Shown piece after piece: positions 36,301 to 44,043 of a DNA stretch of 64,000 nucleotides. The notes beneath the pieces were generated by a model. The model was not told where the DNA came from and did no database searches. It saw only the letters and a list, made by a program, of their open reading frames with translations. This stretch comes from Bifidobacterium bombi DSM 19703. GTDB lineage: Bacteria > Actinomycetota > Actinomycetes > Actinomycetales > Bifidobacteriaceae. The stretch is taken from contig NZ_ATLK01000002.1 of assembly GCF_000737845.1 (NCBI RefSeq), positions 124,006 to 188,005 of the forward strand, given 5' to 3'. Positions within the stretch are counted from its first letter, which is position 1. The number at the start of each line of letters is the position of its first letter. The position numbers and the translations under genes are program-made.

Positions 36301-37018
36301 GTTCCGTTCGCGTCTTGGTGCGGAGTTGAAGGTCGCGGCGGCGAAGGACAAGTCCATGTCGAGATTCCTGCGTCATGTACGGCTGGTAGGAGTTGATGAG
36401 GTGACTGGTTTGTGCGCCACCGACGTCATCCTTTCGCTGTGTTTCGCCAAGACTTCGCATGGACGCCTGTTGCAGCAGTTCGGGCCGCTTGAAGGTCCAA
36501 GCGGGGCAGGGAAACTGCTTGATGCTTTGGCGTTGACTCAACGCGATCTCGATATTGTCTCGACTTTCGGTTCCGATGATATGGAGGATGACCGTTTGCA
36601 CCAGGACGGCACCAAACTCCTGAAGAGCATGCTTGTATGGGCCGAGGGGCTGAAAGGCAAGTTTATACGTCCACAAGTCGTTCAGAACTCGAACGATGTG
36701 CTCTTCAACGATCTGGCGAGACGGATCAGGGCACGTGGTCTTAAGGTGGCAACGGATTACGGTTTCGACGGTGGGGTGCGGATACCTATGGTCGTAGGGC
36801 TTAACAACCGTCCCTTCGCGCTTGCCGTGTTGACCGACGATGACCGTTTCATGTCGGTGCAGTCCACGCGTCGCCGTCATCGTACGCTCAGGGAGGATTT
36901 GGAGAAGTTGGGCTGGGTGGTGATAACCGTCTGGGGAGTGTCGGCGTTTGTGAACCCGGACAAGGAAGTCGATCGCGTGGTTGCTCGCATCGGTGAAATC
37001 TATAAAGAGAACCGATGA
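33380..37018 (+). CDS. Degenerate SF1-helicase-like protein with nuclease-like C-terminus
   Basis: 1212 residues. The overall plan is that of SF1 (DUF4011/UPF1-type) helicases: the Walker A region reads AGTGNSLFLNVG, motif II reads VAIVDACAHMPSVELP in place of DEAxQ, and the motif V/VI region ends LDALALTQRDLD in place of the usual VAxTRAR. All three catalytic elements are altered, so ATPase activity is doubtful. The C-terminal 100 residues (PFALAVLTDDDRFMSVQSTR, RTLREDLEKLGWVVITVW) resemble the Vsr/PD-(D/E)XK-like domain usually fused to such helicases. Coupled to the next gene by ATGA. A scaffolding role with the FHA protein is inference. Confidence 0.7.
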   Translation: MTAQNYTGGAERQGVSGLQTLRAWREEYRRTMSPSPLEDVGQLTAQIDMTHAHPSGVAQLFASGRARLDSLFRDAGMLRAAGRRLERVLEDQAAKIRIQGVAKLSLVVGVATWKGNAVPVLLYPVEVERMSGGRETDAVIRFTGRVHLNPVFKSMMLSQRVRLDENDLFDGSKYESGTPDTSAVFGAIIDDARPVFADFDIERDIVLGCFINPDTQLLSESQDIIDKQARGENHNVILDALCGDGKAREGLARQELPVYSPFDDDPHNEYEAGDVDNVVRYAANLAGTGNSLFLNVGINADTALDAVAIASRCMAGERSVLYVPGTTEQKRSFIRKMKAHGLGASVLDLADPQIAKSIDQQLISAVGFQPGVSVAHFDQLSDELVGVRSRLTRYLGDLHGVSKDWGVSAYQTIENLARIAELETHPATTVRLSRQTAQAVRNDMPGWINQLRKAGEYGEYTVGPNDTPWYKASVFSKADADGAYRCVERLLQNLLPATRAQVASTVESCGFPIPQTVEEWGRQVALLSAVRRVLDVFQPQIFERDIDAMIEATKTKAERKASGTTMGFWERRRHVKEAKKLVRAGAQVEDLNAALKVVAKQAQDWKELVPHGGWPVLPPKLDAILETQEALTQSVTALGAVLATTVQGGNLSTVPMDRLEERLKELYSDRQALETLPLRALVERNLEGVGLGEFITDLRKRHVSQDAVEGEFQLAWWTTVFEDIVRSSAIISNQDGSALETAAARFAQVDAEHVRSVGPVVEQESMRRLSDLLFSRTQEANQLHTLLVSNASVSLRRIKQEHGQILAAAKPVIVATPSTLAALSAPEILCDVAIVDACAHMPSVELPSIVSRAKQIVIIAHRETVTSEALKSLIDMLPSVEARPRVVGCDPELITFLREHGYGALENDVATESVQGRVRLHRLQATGVPVLSTGLVESSQQEIDEVVNLIKQRAAGFTVVPVDYTLVVIALTAVFRSRLGAELKVAAAKDKSMSRFLRHVRLVGVDEVTGLCATDVILSLCFAKTSHGRLLQQFGPLEGPSGAGKLLDALALTQRDLDIVSTFGSDDMEDDRLHQDGTKLLKSMLVWAEGLKGKFIRPQVVQNSNDVLFNDLARRIRARGLKVATDYGFDGGVRIPMVVGLNNRPFALAVLTDDDRFMSVQSTRRRHRTLREDLEKLGWVVITVWGVSAFVNPDKEVDRVVARIGEIYKENR

Positions 37019-38003
37019 GTGAGTACGATGCCAACCGCTGTTCTCCTCGTGTCCATCGTCGTGTGGTCAGAGGAGGCAGTGAACGATTCGAAGTGGACGG
37101 AGTGAAGAGAGAACCTTCGGATCGTCTGACAAGGTCGCAACGCGAGGCCGAGGATGACAGGCGTATCCTTGGTGAGCTGCCTCCCCATTGGGCCGTATTC
37201 AACGAACGAGACCGTTGAGGTCCATATGCCGAGACCGCAGCGTTCGATGGTGATTTAGTGGTCACTGCCATGATCGGCACCCGGTCTTGCATCGAGCTGA
37301 GGATGACCGCCTCCTGGGGGCGTAGTGCGAACTCCATGATGGTGGTTTCGCTTGAGGGATCACGTTTCGGTTCGCTGATGGCAAGTGCTGATTGGGCTAT
37401 GGTGCATATGCCCTCGCTGTTCTGTGCCTTATTCGTATCGTCGGATACCCTCCCATCCCCCGCTTGCTGGTGAGGGCTTTGCTCGTTTGCGTGATTCGAT
37501 TGCGCCATTTGCGGGATTTGTTCGCAGGCCATTGGTGATAGCAAGGAGACGCGCTTTCCCACGAGATTGAATGTAGAAGGATTTGCGATCCGTACCCGCA
37601 CGATGGCGCTTCCGACCGGTATGGAGGGTTGGTGGGTGGTCATGTTCCGTAGAATCACGCTCCCTTTGCTTATGTCGATTCCCGCGCTCAGACCCACGGC
37701 TTCGTGGGGTGAGGAGATTGCGGCACCGAAAGCGGGGTCAAAAGGAACCGAGCGACTGGTCACGTCCTTGGGGCGAATGACGCTTCCCTGCCGAAGCGTG
37801 CGTTCGGCGGTCACGATGGTTTGCGTGCGTCCCGCAGTAAGAATGGCGTCAAGACCGAAGAACACCGACAGTCCCAGGAAAGCTGCTATGACGGCATGCT
37901 GCGCCGTTTTCATTTTCCGGCGTTTGGACAATGTCACTGCCGCCGCCCGCCCTGAGCTTCGATGGTATTTGGAGAAGGATTTTCGATCGAATAACGAAGT
38001 CAT
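36888..38003 (-). CDS. SAF-domain (CpaB-like) membrane protein, uncertain 3' end
   Basis: An N-terminal membrane helix at about 37-57 (AVIAAFLGLSVFFGLDAIL) is followed by a SAF domain (TLRQGSVIRPKDVTSRSVPF, GIDISKGSVILRNM, VRIANPSTFNLVGKRVSLL). This matches CpaB/RcpC-type pilus assembly proteins that bind peptidoglycan or the pilin channel. Coding character fades after about residue 245 (VPIMAVTTKSPSN); the remaining 120 codons are Ser/Arg/Pro-rich and run antisense into the helicase-like gene, so the natural stop was probably lost. ATG 38003 or ATG 37913 (MKTAQHAV) may be the start. Confidence 0.55.
   Translation of the reverse strand: MTSLFDRKSFSKYHRSSGRAAAVTLSKRRKMKTAQHAVIAAFLGLSVFFGLDAILTAGRTQTIVTAERTLRQGSVIRPKDVTSRSVPFDPAFGAAISSPHEAVGLSAGIDISKGSVILRNMTTHQPSIPVGSAIVRVRIANPSTFNLVGKRVSLLSPMACEQIPQMAQSNHANEQSPHQQAGDGRVSDDTNKAQNSEGICTIAQSALAISEPKRDPSSETTIMEFALRPQEAVILSSMQDRVPIMAVTTKSPSNAAVSAYGPQRSRSLNTAQWGGSSPRIRLSSSASRCDLVRRSEGSLFTPSTSNRSLPPLTTRRWTRGEQRLASYSLIGSLYRFHRCEQPRDRLPCPGSQTPTLPRRLSPPSPTSPNPP
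37015..37218 (+). CDS. Small charged protein coupled to helicase-like gene
   Basis: 67 residues; ATG overlaps the TGA of the preceding gene (ATGA), a translational-coupling arrangement. Very charged and probably disordered (REPSDRLTRSQREAEDDRR), ending LGELPPHWAVFNERDR. No domain was recognised. It overlaps the 3' part of the antisense SAF reading frame, so one of the two is not translated there. Confidence 0.5.
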   Translation: MSEYDANRCSPRVHRRVVRGGSERFEVDGVKREPSDRLTRSQREAEDDRRILGELPPHWAVFNERDR

Positions 38004-38489
38004 GGAAGTTATATTGCCGGATGAAGAGTGTTAAAGGTGGCCTTGCCCGGTGATTGTGGTCAAATGCCCACGCCGGGCAGTGTCGGCGTGTCGCATAGTG
38101 CATCACCGTCGATGGCTTGGACCTGTTCAATAAACGATTGTGTTCAACAAGTGGGCATTCTCGGTGATGGTCCGTCTCCTCATCGGATGCATGGCCTCTG
38201 CGATGATGAACGGGTACATTTGCACACAGGACGATGTTTCATGGCCTAGCTGTGCTTCGTGAAACCTGGGCGACGGGTTCCCATGACGTCTCGCCGACGT
38301 ATGAGAAAGGGTGTCTGGGATATCGACGGCAATGTTCGAATCGAGTACGGGTGTGTCTTATAAGGCCGAAGCGGTAATGGCAGAAGCTCCATCGCGAAGT
38401 GTGGCAGAGGGAGTTCCCACGGCCGTTGGTGTCCCTGGCGCCGACCTATTGCCTGAACGGGATGGCACCGAAGACACCAACCATGCGAA
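38004..38489. other. Intergenic region, no gene seen
   Basis: About 485 bases. One hairpin TGCCCGG/CCGGGCA at about 38044-38080. No start with coding character; short frames here are Ser/Thr/Glu-rich by composition only. Confidence 0.4.
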
Positions 38490-38696
38490 TCACTTGGAGG
38501 ATGAACCTGAAGATGAGCTGCTCGCGTCGGTGCGGTAGAAACCGTGCCCTTTGAATTCGATAGGCACTGCCGAATAGATCTTACGCACTTGACTGGCGGA
38601 GCATTGCGGGCAGACGGTGATGGGATCGTCGCTGAACTCCTGCCATTGGGTGAAATCGTATCCGCAATTCTTGCATTGATAATGGTAAGTAGGCAA
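38490..38696 (-). CDS. FmdB-type zinc-ribbon protein
   Basis: 68 residues from TTG 38696, which has GGAGGG upstream; the longer frame's ATG has no ribosome site. Opens (M)PTYHYQCKNCGYDF with a CxxC, then a second CxxC (VCPQCSASQVRKIYSAVP), the FmdB/CxxC-CxxC-SSSS family. The C-terminal Ser-rich tail (SSSSSGSSSK) is typical. Putative regulatory zinc ribbon; function unknown. It is located near the 5-FTHF ligase gene as in other actinobacteria. Confidence 0.85.
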   Translation of the reverse strand: MPTYHYQCKNCGYDFTQWQEFSDDPITVCPQCSASQVRKIYSAVPIEFKGHGFYRTDASSSSSGSSSK

Positions 38697-38809
38697 CGTT
38701 CCCTCCACAGGTTTCACAGTGTTACGGCTCTGCCGTGACACCCTCCACATAACTGTACATATCCTAGTACCAACCCGGACTGTTCATCAATGGTGAAGCA
38801 GGAGATGAA

Positions 38810-39505
38810 TCAAGAGCGATTGTCCTGCAACGGCGGTGTCCCGCATTCGTGAGAGCCGGTTATCCATCTGACGCATGATGGCGTAAGCGTTCCGTCCACG
38901 GGCACGTCATGTCGTTGCCGTGTAACTGGCGTGCTGGTCTCCCAAGGCCAACAGACGGCGAGCACCGGTGTTGTGGGCTTTGCGTGGGGGAGTGCCCTGT
39001 CGTACCATCCGGCACCTCGTCCCAGTCTGGCTCCATCCGGAGCCACTCCCAATGCCGGTATCAGAATCAAATCAGCGTCATACAAAGCCTCGGCTCCGAG
39101 CGACGGACCGTCGGGCTCTTCCGGCCTTCGAAACCCGCATGTCGGCGTCTTCTCAACCGTCACATGGTCTTTGCCGTCATACTCGCCCCAATCAATCCGC
39201 ATGATTTGTGATGGGCCCAGTTTTGGTACGATGACGCGGAAACCGGCCCTATGAAGCAGTTCCAGCAGCGGCCACATGGGGACCTCGGAACCCATCGAAA
39301 TGAAGGCGGCGATGGTCGTTGGCGCGGTCAAACCCAGGCTCCTCAACGTCGGCCCCGCCAATTTCCCCAGTTCCTCACCCGCCTGGTCTTTGACGCCGGG
39401 GTTGACCAGCGTCTTCCTCAGCGCCAGTGCATCATGTCGAAGCGCCTTCTTTTCGGTTTCGGGAGAATCCGAAATCGGGACTGTTCGCTTGGGTTCGTCG
39501 CTCAT
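38810..39505 (-). CDS. 5-formyltetrahydrofolate cyclo-ligase
   Basis: 231 residues. Converts 5-formyl-THF to 5,10-methenyl-THF with ATP. Family blocks: KKALRHDALALRKTL near the N-terminus, IAAFISMGSEVPMWPLL, LILIPALGVAPDGARLGRGAGWYDRAL with the nucleotide-binding loop, and HDVPVDGTLTP close to the end. It is slightly divergent around residues 195-205. ATG has AGGCAGG upstream. Confidence 0.87.
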   Translation of the reverse strand: MSDEPKRTVPISDSPETEKKALRHDALALRKTLVNPGVKDQAGEELGKLAGPTLRSLGLTAPTTIAAFISMGSEVPMWPLLELLHRAGFRVIVPKLGPSQIMRIDWGEYDGKDHVTVEKTPTCGFRRPEEPDGPSLGAEALYDADLILIPALGVAPDGARLGRGAGWYDRALPHAKPTTPVLAVCWPWETSTPVTRQRHDVPVDGTLTPSCVRWITGSHECGTPPLQDNRS

Positions 39506-39810
39506 CGGATGCCTGCCTTTGTGTTGAACATTGCCATGTTCACGACTTCAGCGGCCCGAAGGTCTGCCGTCATGAAGCCCCTTTATACTTAGCGACAAAT
39601 TACCACATAGGCGTCACTGATAAACGATGCATATCGCAGACGGGTGCCGTATGCCGCATGACTTCCATTCTTTCCGTGAGTCGCTCGCTTCCTTGACTTG
39701 CTCAGGGAGGTGGGGAAGCGTACGCAAATGAATACCATGCATGTAGTTTGTGCGACACGCAAGGGATTTTTCATGAGAAAAGTCAATAAGTCTTTCTATT
39801 CTTAAGTGAT
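39506..39810. other. Divergent promoter region
   Basis: 305 bases between the cyclo-ligase gene (minus) and the membrane protein gene (plus). AT-rich towards 39770-39806. No gene or strong hairpin seen. Confidence 0.35.
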
Positions 39811-41262
39811 ATGGATTACGAATGGGCGAGTAGTGTCATCGTGCTGGCCGTTATCGTGATTCTGATGGCTGTACTGTTGCCCCGACATGCGTTGAAAGGC
39901 ATGGATCGGGTTGTGCAGCACAAGGAGGACAAGTATTCCACTTCGCTGCATCTGATCGATGCCGAAAGTGGGACGCGTTTCTCCGATGGAAGTCGTGAAT
40001 CGGAGGGAGGGACGGTCATGCAAAGAGCGCAATCCACAGGCTCCGGAATTTCATATGAACGAGTGGCGAAGGTTCGTCAGGCTCGTCGTGAAGCCATCAG
40101 GCGTCGGCGTATGATTGCCGGGTCGTTGCTCTTCCTTACCGTACTGGTTCTGGTGCTTTCTCTCATACTTGATTTCAGCATGCTGTTCTCACTTATTCCT
40201 GGCACGCTGCTGGCGCTGGTGCTGGTTTTGGGCGCTCGAGCTTCTCGTCAGGCGCGGCAATGGGAACTGAGATTGCGTGCACGCAGAAAGTCTCTTGAAA
40301 GGTCCTCCGGCCGTGCGCTCATGAAGGCCAGACTCGCTTCCAAGTCTTCCGCTCTGCAGTCCGAAGGAAGAACGAAAGCCGTGGCGAAGCAGACGTCGGA
40401 GGGACAGCATGGCATTTCTTCTGCTTCACGGTCCGATGAGCGCGACAATGGGGTGGTGACGAGTGTTATCGCGCAGGCGGAGATCGAACGGATTGTCAAT
40501 CAGAAGTCTGGTGTGAGCGAAGACCGCAAATCCGCCAAGACCCACAAGTCGGGAAGTGGTCATGCCTCGCAGGTCGCCAAGCGAGGCGGTGGCGCCGTGA
40601 ACGGTTCCGCCGGTGTCGGTTCGCATGTCTCCAAGACTCAGCCGGATTCGGCACGGATCGCGGGTACTGTGCGGTCTGTCGGGAGCGCCGACTCGGCTGA
40701 AAGTGCCGACGTGCACAGCATTGACGAAGTTGAGGAAACCGCTTCGGGTAGGCAGGATCTCATCTCCTTCTCTCTGGGATCAGGCGAAACGGAATCAACT
40801 CAAAAAGAAGAGCCGCAAAGTCTGGAGATCAAGTCCACCAGGCAGGTCTCCAAAGCGAAACCGGTGGTCAGCCCAGCGGTTGACTCCGAACCGAAGGCTG
40901 ACGGCGAACGGAAGTCGGTGACGCCCTCGCGGCCAGCGGAGCAGGATTCCGCAATCTCGTCCAGGCGTAAGGAGGCCGGTACTTCGGCAAGTCTCGCTGT
41001 GCCGGATGCCAGAGTCAGGCGTGACGCACGCAAACCTATGCAGCGGCGGCGTGCTGTTGAAGAGGAGAATTCGTTGTTCAAGTCGGAGGCGATCCGCGCG
41101 CACAGCGCCGTCGTAGGACAGGCGAAGGCTCATGTTGCATCGTTTTCCGATACCAAGGCCTTCCATGCCGCTGAAAAACTTGCCGAGGTGGAAGCTCCGG
41201 ACGCATCGTCCGATTCCTTGGGTGAGGGTTTGAAGTCGATTCTTGTTCGGCGCAACGCTTGA
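39811..41262 (+). CDS. Membrane protein with long disordered tail
   Basis: 483 residues. One membrane helix at about 7-24 (SVIVLAVIVILMAVLLP), a short cytoplasmic loop, then a hairpin of two helices at about 108-150 (SLLFLTVLVLVLSLILDFSM and LFSLIPGTLLALVLVLG). The remaining 330 residues are basic and Ser/Ala-rich, predicted disordered. There is no recognised domain; such proteins lie near the FTHF ligase in bifidobacteria. The ribosome site is weak (TAAGTG), so a short or absent leader is possible. Confidence 0.65.
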   Translation: MDYEWASSVIVLAVIVILMAVLLPRHALKGMDRVVQHKEDKYSTSLHLIDAESGTRFSDGSRESEGGTVMQRAQSTGSGISYERVAKVRQARREAIRRRRMIAGSLLFLTVLVLVLSLILDFSMLFSLIPGTLLALVLVLGARASRQARQWELRLRARRKSLERSSGRALMKARLASKSSALQSEGRTKAVAKQTSEGQHGISSASRSDERDNGVVTSVIAQAEIERIVNQKSGVSEDRKSAKTHKSGSGHASQVAKRGGGAVNGSAGVGSHVSKTQPDSARIAGTVRSVGSADSAESADVHSIDEVEETASGRQDLISFSLGSGETESTQKEEPQSLEIKSTRQVSKAKPVVSPAVDSEPKADGERKSVTPSRPAEQDSAISSRRKEAGTSASLAVPDARVRRDARKPMQRRRAVEEENSLFKSEAIRAHSAVVGQAKAHVASFSDTKAFHAAEKLAEVEAPDASSDSLGEGLKSILVRRNA

Positions 41263-41381
41263 TATCGAGGTCGGTTGCGTCTGTGCGCGTGGTTCGGCGC
41301 TCTGTGTCGTTCGAAGTTCGTGCATGATGTCGTGCGTCGGTTTGGTGCAGGCGTTGTGTCTCCACCATTTCACTCACAGCG

Positions 41382-41423
41382 TTAGCACTCGAGTTGGCAG
41401 AGTGCTAATTTTCGCGCTAGGAT
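41382..41423 (+). promoter_or_regulatory. CIRCE operator overlapping groES promoter
   Basis: TTAGCACTC-N9-GAGTGCTAA at 41382-41408 is a perfect CIRCE element, the HrcA repressor site. A -35 TTGGCA (41394-41399) lies in its spacer and a -10 TAGGAT (41418-41423) follows at 18-base spacing, so HrcA would block polymerase directly. A leader of about 95 bases precedes groES. Confidence 0.93.
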
Positions 41424-41523
41424 AGTCTTAAACGCAACAGGACGGTGCTTAAAGTGTCGTCAGCCCTGAAAGCGGTGTCCTTGCGCGAGTATTGATTGTG
41501 AAGATTTTTAAGGAGGTTTCACA

Positions 41524-41817
41524 GTGTCAATTTCACTTACACCGCTGGAAGACAAGATCATTGTCAAGCAGGCTGAGGCCGAGACACAGACCGCGTCAGG
41601 TCTGTACATTCCCGACAATGCGAAGGAGAAGCCGCAGCAGGGCGAAGTTCTGGCAGTAGGACCGGGGCGTCGCGACGATAACGGCAATCGCGTCCCCATG
41701 GATGTGAAGGTCGGAGACAAGGTGCTTTATTCAAAGTACGGCGGAACCGAGGTGCACTACAACGGTGAGGATTACCTCATCGTCGGTGCTCGTGATGTTC
41801 TGGCTATCCTGAACTGA
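41524..41817 (+). CDS. groES: Co-chaperonin GroES
   Basis: 97 residues from GTG 41524 with AAGGAGG at good spacing. Opens [20 protein letters not shown]; the mobile loop is [20 protein letters not shown], and the roof/C-terminus reads [18 protein letters not shown]. groEL is not adjacent, as in many actinobacteria. Under HrcA/CIRCE heat-shock control. Confidence 0.97.
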   Translation: MSISLTPLEDKIIVKQAEAETQTASGLYIPDNAKEKPQQGEVLAVGPGRRDDNGNRVPMDVKVGDKVLYSKYGGTEVHYNGEDYLIVGARDVLAILN

Positions 41818-41837
41818 ACCTGGTTTCATTCATTTGG

Positions 41838-41866
41838 AAGGACCCCTCATTCTGAGGGGTCCTTCT
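41838..41866 (+). terminator. Terminator of groES
   Basis: AAGGACCCCTCA/TGAGGGGTCCTT, a perfect 12-bp stem with a 3-base loop; only a weak T-run follows. Confidence 0.8.
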
Positions 41867-42017
41867 GCATCTTGAGCGATGGTTGGAAGAGATTGTCGTC
41901 TTATTCGCGTAACCGTCATGGCTATTGTCATCCGGTGATTCAGCCTTCAAGGTGATGTTGTTGCAAAACTTCGGCCGTGCATTGTTGCCCTGTTAACTTT
42001 GCTGTCCGTGCGGTGCG

Positions 42018-42049
42018 GCTATGCCGCTATGCCGCTATGCCGCTATGCC
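42018..42049 (+). repeat. 8-bp tandem repeat, four copies
   Basis: GCTATGCC repeated four times without interruption, about 175 bases upstream of the aminotransferase start, outside any supported gene. The non-coding stretch 41866-42223 also holds the aminotransferase promoter. Confidence 0.9.
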
Positions 42050-42211
42050 GCTGCGTCGTTCGTTACGCTGAGCCGTTTGACGCACCGTGCCGTTGTTCCA
42101 TCGCATCGTCGCATGGTCGCCCTCCGAAGTCCTGGGATTCCACGGTGCTGTTGTACCGCATCTTGCGCTTCCGGAGTGCGACCGCATAACCATGTGGTTT
42201 CGGGCCTTGCA

Positions 42212-42217
42212 TATAAT
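42212..42217 (+). promoter_or_regulatory. -10 box for leaderless aminotransferase mRNA
   Basis: A consensus TATAAT ends six bases before the ATG at 42224, so transcription should begin at or next to the start codon. There is no ribosome site in between. No good -35 was found. Confidence 0.65.
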
Positions 42218-42223
42218 TGGGAT

Positions 42224-43342
42224 ATGGCATATAAGCATCGTCAGGTCATCGATACGATTCCTCCATACAAACAAGGCAAGCCAGCTCCGATTGCCTCCAG
42301 CCAGAGGACCTTCAAGGTCTCAAGCAATGAGAACCCATTCCCGCCGCTGCCCTCGGTACGTGAGGCACTCGAGACGCAGGCGCTCGGGGCCATCAATCGC
42401 TACCCCGATATGCGGGGTTGGGATGTGGTGCGGCGCATCGCTGAGGAGTATGCCGCATACGGGGTGCGGCCGGAGAACGTTGTGCTGGGCTGCGGTTCCA
42501 CGGAGGTCATCACCCAGCTGGTGAACCTCGTTGCTGGCCCGGGTGACGAGGTCATATATCCTTGGCGCAGTTTCGAGGCGTATCCCATTATCGTGACAGG
42601 TGCCGGAGCTCGAAGCGTGCAGGTGCCTAATCGTCCTGATGGCGGCCATGACGTTGAGGCCATGATAGATTCGATCAATGACCGCACGCGTCTGATCATT
42701 GTCAATAACCCGAACAATCCCACTTCGGTTTCGCTGAGCGACAGGGAAGCACGCCGCATCATGGAAGCCGTGCCTCGTGATGTGTTGGTGCTGTTTGACG
42801 AGGCGTATTTCCAGTTCAACGACGCCCCTGACGCCAATGTTGCCATGACGTTGTATGGCGAGTTTCCCAACATCGTCGTGGCACACACCTTCTCCAAGGC
42901 TTACGGCTTGGCGGGGCTGCGCATAGGGTACGCCATCGCCCAGGCCGATGTTGTGGAAGGCATGCGCAAGGTCGCCCTCCCGTTCGGCGTCACGCAGAGC
43001 GCCCAGATTGCGGCGCTGGCATCGTTGGATGCGGAAGATGAGCTTATGGGGCGTGTGGAGTCGATCAAATCCGAACGGACCCGACTCTTCGCCGCATTAC
43101 GCAGGCAAGGTTGGGATTTCCCCCGGCCCTATGCGAATTTCCTATGGTTGCCGTTGGGCCGGGGCACTGGTGAAGCGGTCAAGTGCTTCACTGAAGCGGG
43201 GCTTTCCGTACGGGCCTTTGAAGGTGAGGGCATTCGAGTCTCGATAGGCGAGCCGGAGGCGAACGACGCCGTGATTGCGGTGTGCCAACGAATCATGGCC
43301 GGGACGGCCGAGTCAGGGCTGCCGCGACACCCCGCTGCATGA
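42224..43342 (+). CDS. Histidinol-phosphate/aromatic aminotransferase family
   Basis: 372 residues, class II fold-type I PLP enzyme. KVSSNENPFPPLPSVREAL is the family N-terminus; PLP contacts include NNPNNPT, DEAYFQF and the Schiff-base lysine in AHTFSKAYGLAGLRIGYAI. The C-terminal Arg in GIRVSIGEPE binds the substrate carboxylate. It resembles HisC and the actinobacterial aromatic aminotransferase Pat; there are no his genes nearby, so Pat-like activity is as likely. Start ATG 42224 is set by the TATAAT placed for a leaderless message. Confidence 0.88.
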   Translation: MAYKHRQVIDTIPPYKQGKPAPIASSQRTFKVSSNENPFPPLPSVREALETQALGAINRYPDMRGWDVVRRIAEEYAAYGVRPENVVLGCGSTEVITQLVNLVAGPGDEVIYPWRSFEAYPIIVTGAGARSVQVPNRPDGGHDVEAMIDSINDRTRLIIVNNPNNPTSVSLSDREARRIMEAVPRDVLVLFDEAYFQFNDAPDANVAMTLYGEFPNIVVAHTFSKAYGLAGLRIGYAIAQADVVEGMRKVALPFGVTQSAQIAALASLDAEDELMGRVESIKSERTRLFAALRRQGWDFPRPYANFLWLPLGRGTGEAVKCFTEAGLSVRAFEGEGIRVSIGEPEANDAVIAVCQRIMAGTAESGLPRHPAA

Positions 43343-43423
43343 ACAGGCTTGCGTCTGTCGTGCATTCGTGGCATTATAGTCAAGTTGTCTGCGTAAGGTT
43401 CATTGAGCCAAGCGTTGGTCAAT

Positions 43424-43505
43424 GGCGGATTTCCCAAGCGGTCAAAGGGAGCTGACTGTAAATCAGCCGCTATTAGCTTCAGTGGTTCGAATCCACTATC
43501 CGCCA
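43424..43505 (+). tRNA. tRNA-Tyr (GTA)
   Basis: 82 bases with a long variable arm. Acceptor GGCGGAT/ATCCGCC, anticodon loop CTGTAAA with GTA, T-loop GGTTCGAATCC. First of a three-tRNA cluster ahead of rpmG. Confidence 0.95.
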
Positions 43506-43506
43506 C

Positions 43507-43578
<72 letters not shown>

Positions 43579-43582
43579 CTCT

Positions 43583-43656
43583 GGCGGGATAGCTCAGCTG
43601 GCTAGAGCGCACGACTCATAATCGTGAGGTCAAGAGTTCGAGTCTCTTTCTCGCTA
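43583..43656 (+). tRNA. tRNA-Met (CAT, elongator type)
   Basis: 74 bases. Acceptor GGCGGGA/TCTCGCT, anticodon stem CACGA/TCGTG with loop CTCATAA. It lacks the three G-C pairs of initiator anticodon stems and pairs at position 1-72 (G-U), so it is not the initiator. A tRNA-Ile with modified CAT is less likely next to Thr and Tyr. Confidence 0.92.
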
Positions 43657-43704
43657 CAAATTCACCGGTGCCAGCCGGTGGCAAACGACAAGTAGAGGTG
43701 AAGT

Positions 43705-43875
43705 ATGGCAAGCAAGAGTGCAGTGATCCGCCCAGGTATTACGCTCGCGTGCACGGAGTGCAAGGAGCGCAACTACATCACGACGAAGAATCGTCGCAAC
43801 ACGCCTGATCGCCTCGAGCTGAAGAAGTTCTGCTCGCGCTGCCGTAAGGAGACCGTGCATCGTGAGACCCGCTGA
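43705..43875 (+). CDS. rpmG: Large-subunit ribosomal protein L33
   Basis: 56 residues ([16 protein letters not shown]...). Zinc-binding type: CTEC near residue 16 and CSRC near residue 43, with [20 protein letters not shown] between. ATG has AGAGG upstream. Directly follows the tRNA cluster, as is usual in actinobacteria. Confidence 0.95.
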   Translation: MASKSAVIRPGITLACTECKERNYITTKNRRNTPDRLELKKFCSRCRKETVHRETR

Positions 43876-43895
43876 ACGGGTCGTTCAGACTTTTG

Positions 43896-43929
43896 ACGGA
43901 CTTGAGGGGATTCCCTCAAGTCCGTTTTG
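43896..43929 (+). terminator. Terminator of tRNA-rpmG unit
   Basis: ACGGACTTGAGGG/CCCTCAAGTCCGT, a perfect 13-bp stem with a GATT loop, followed by TTTTGC. Confidence 0.9.
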
Positions 43930-44043
43930 CTTTGGTGGACGGATAAGGCGTCCTGGCAGTGGAACACACTTCGGTTTGGGAACGTTTCTTGCGGTCTTGC
44001 GGTCTTGCGGCCGTATGACTGGGTGGAAGGGTAAGGTCGCGGT

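Noticed and set aside
37015..37218. Dismissing the 67-codon gene as a shadow of the SAF frame
   Set aside because: Kept as a gene because its ATGA coupling to the helicase-like gene is stronger evidence than the featureless tail of the SAF frame.
40795..41373. Antisense frames over the membrane protein upstream of groES
   Set aside because: Compositional shadows, and they would cross the CIRCE promoter.
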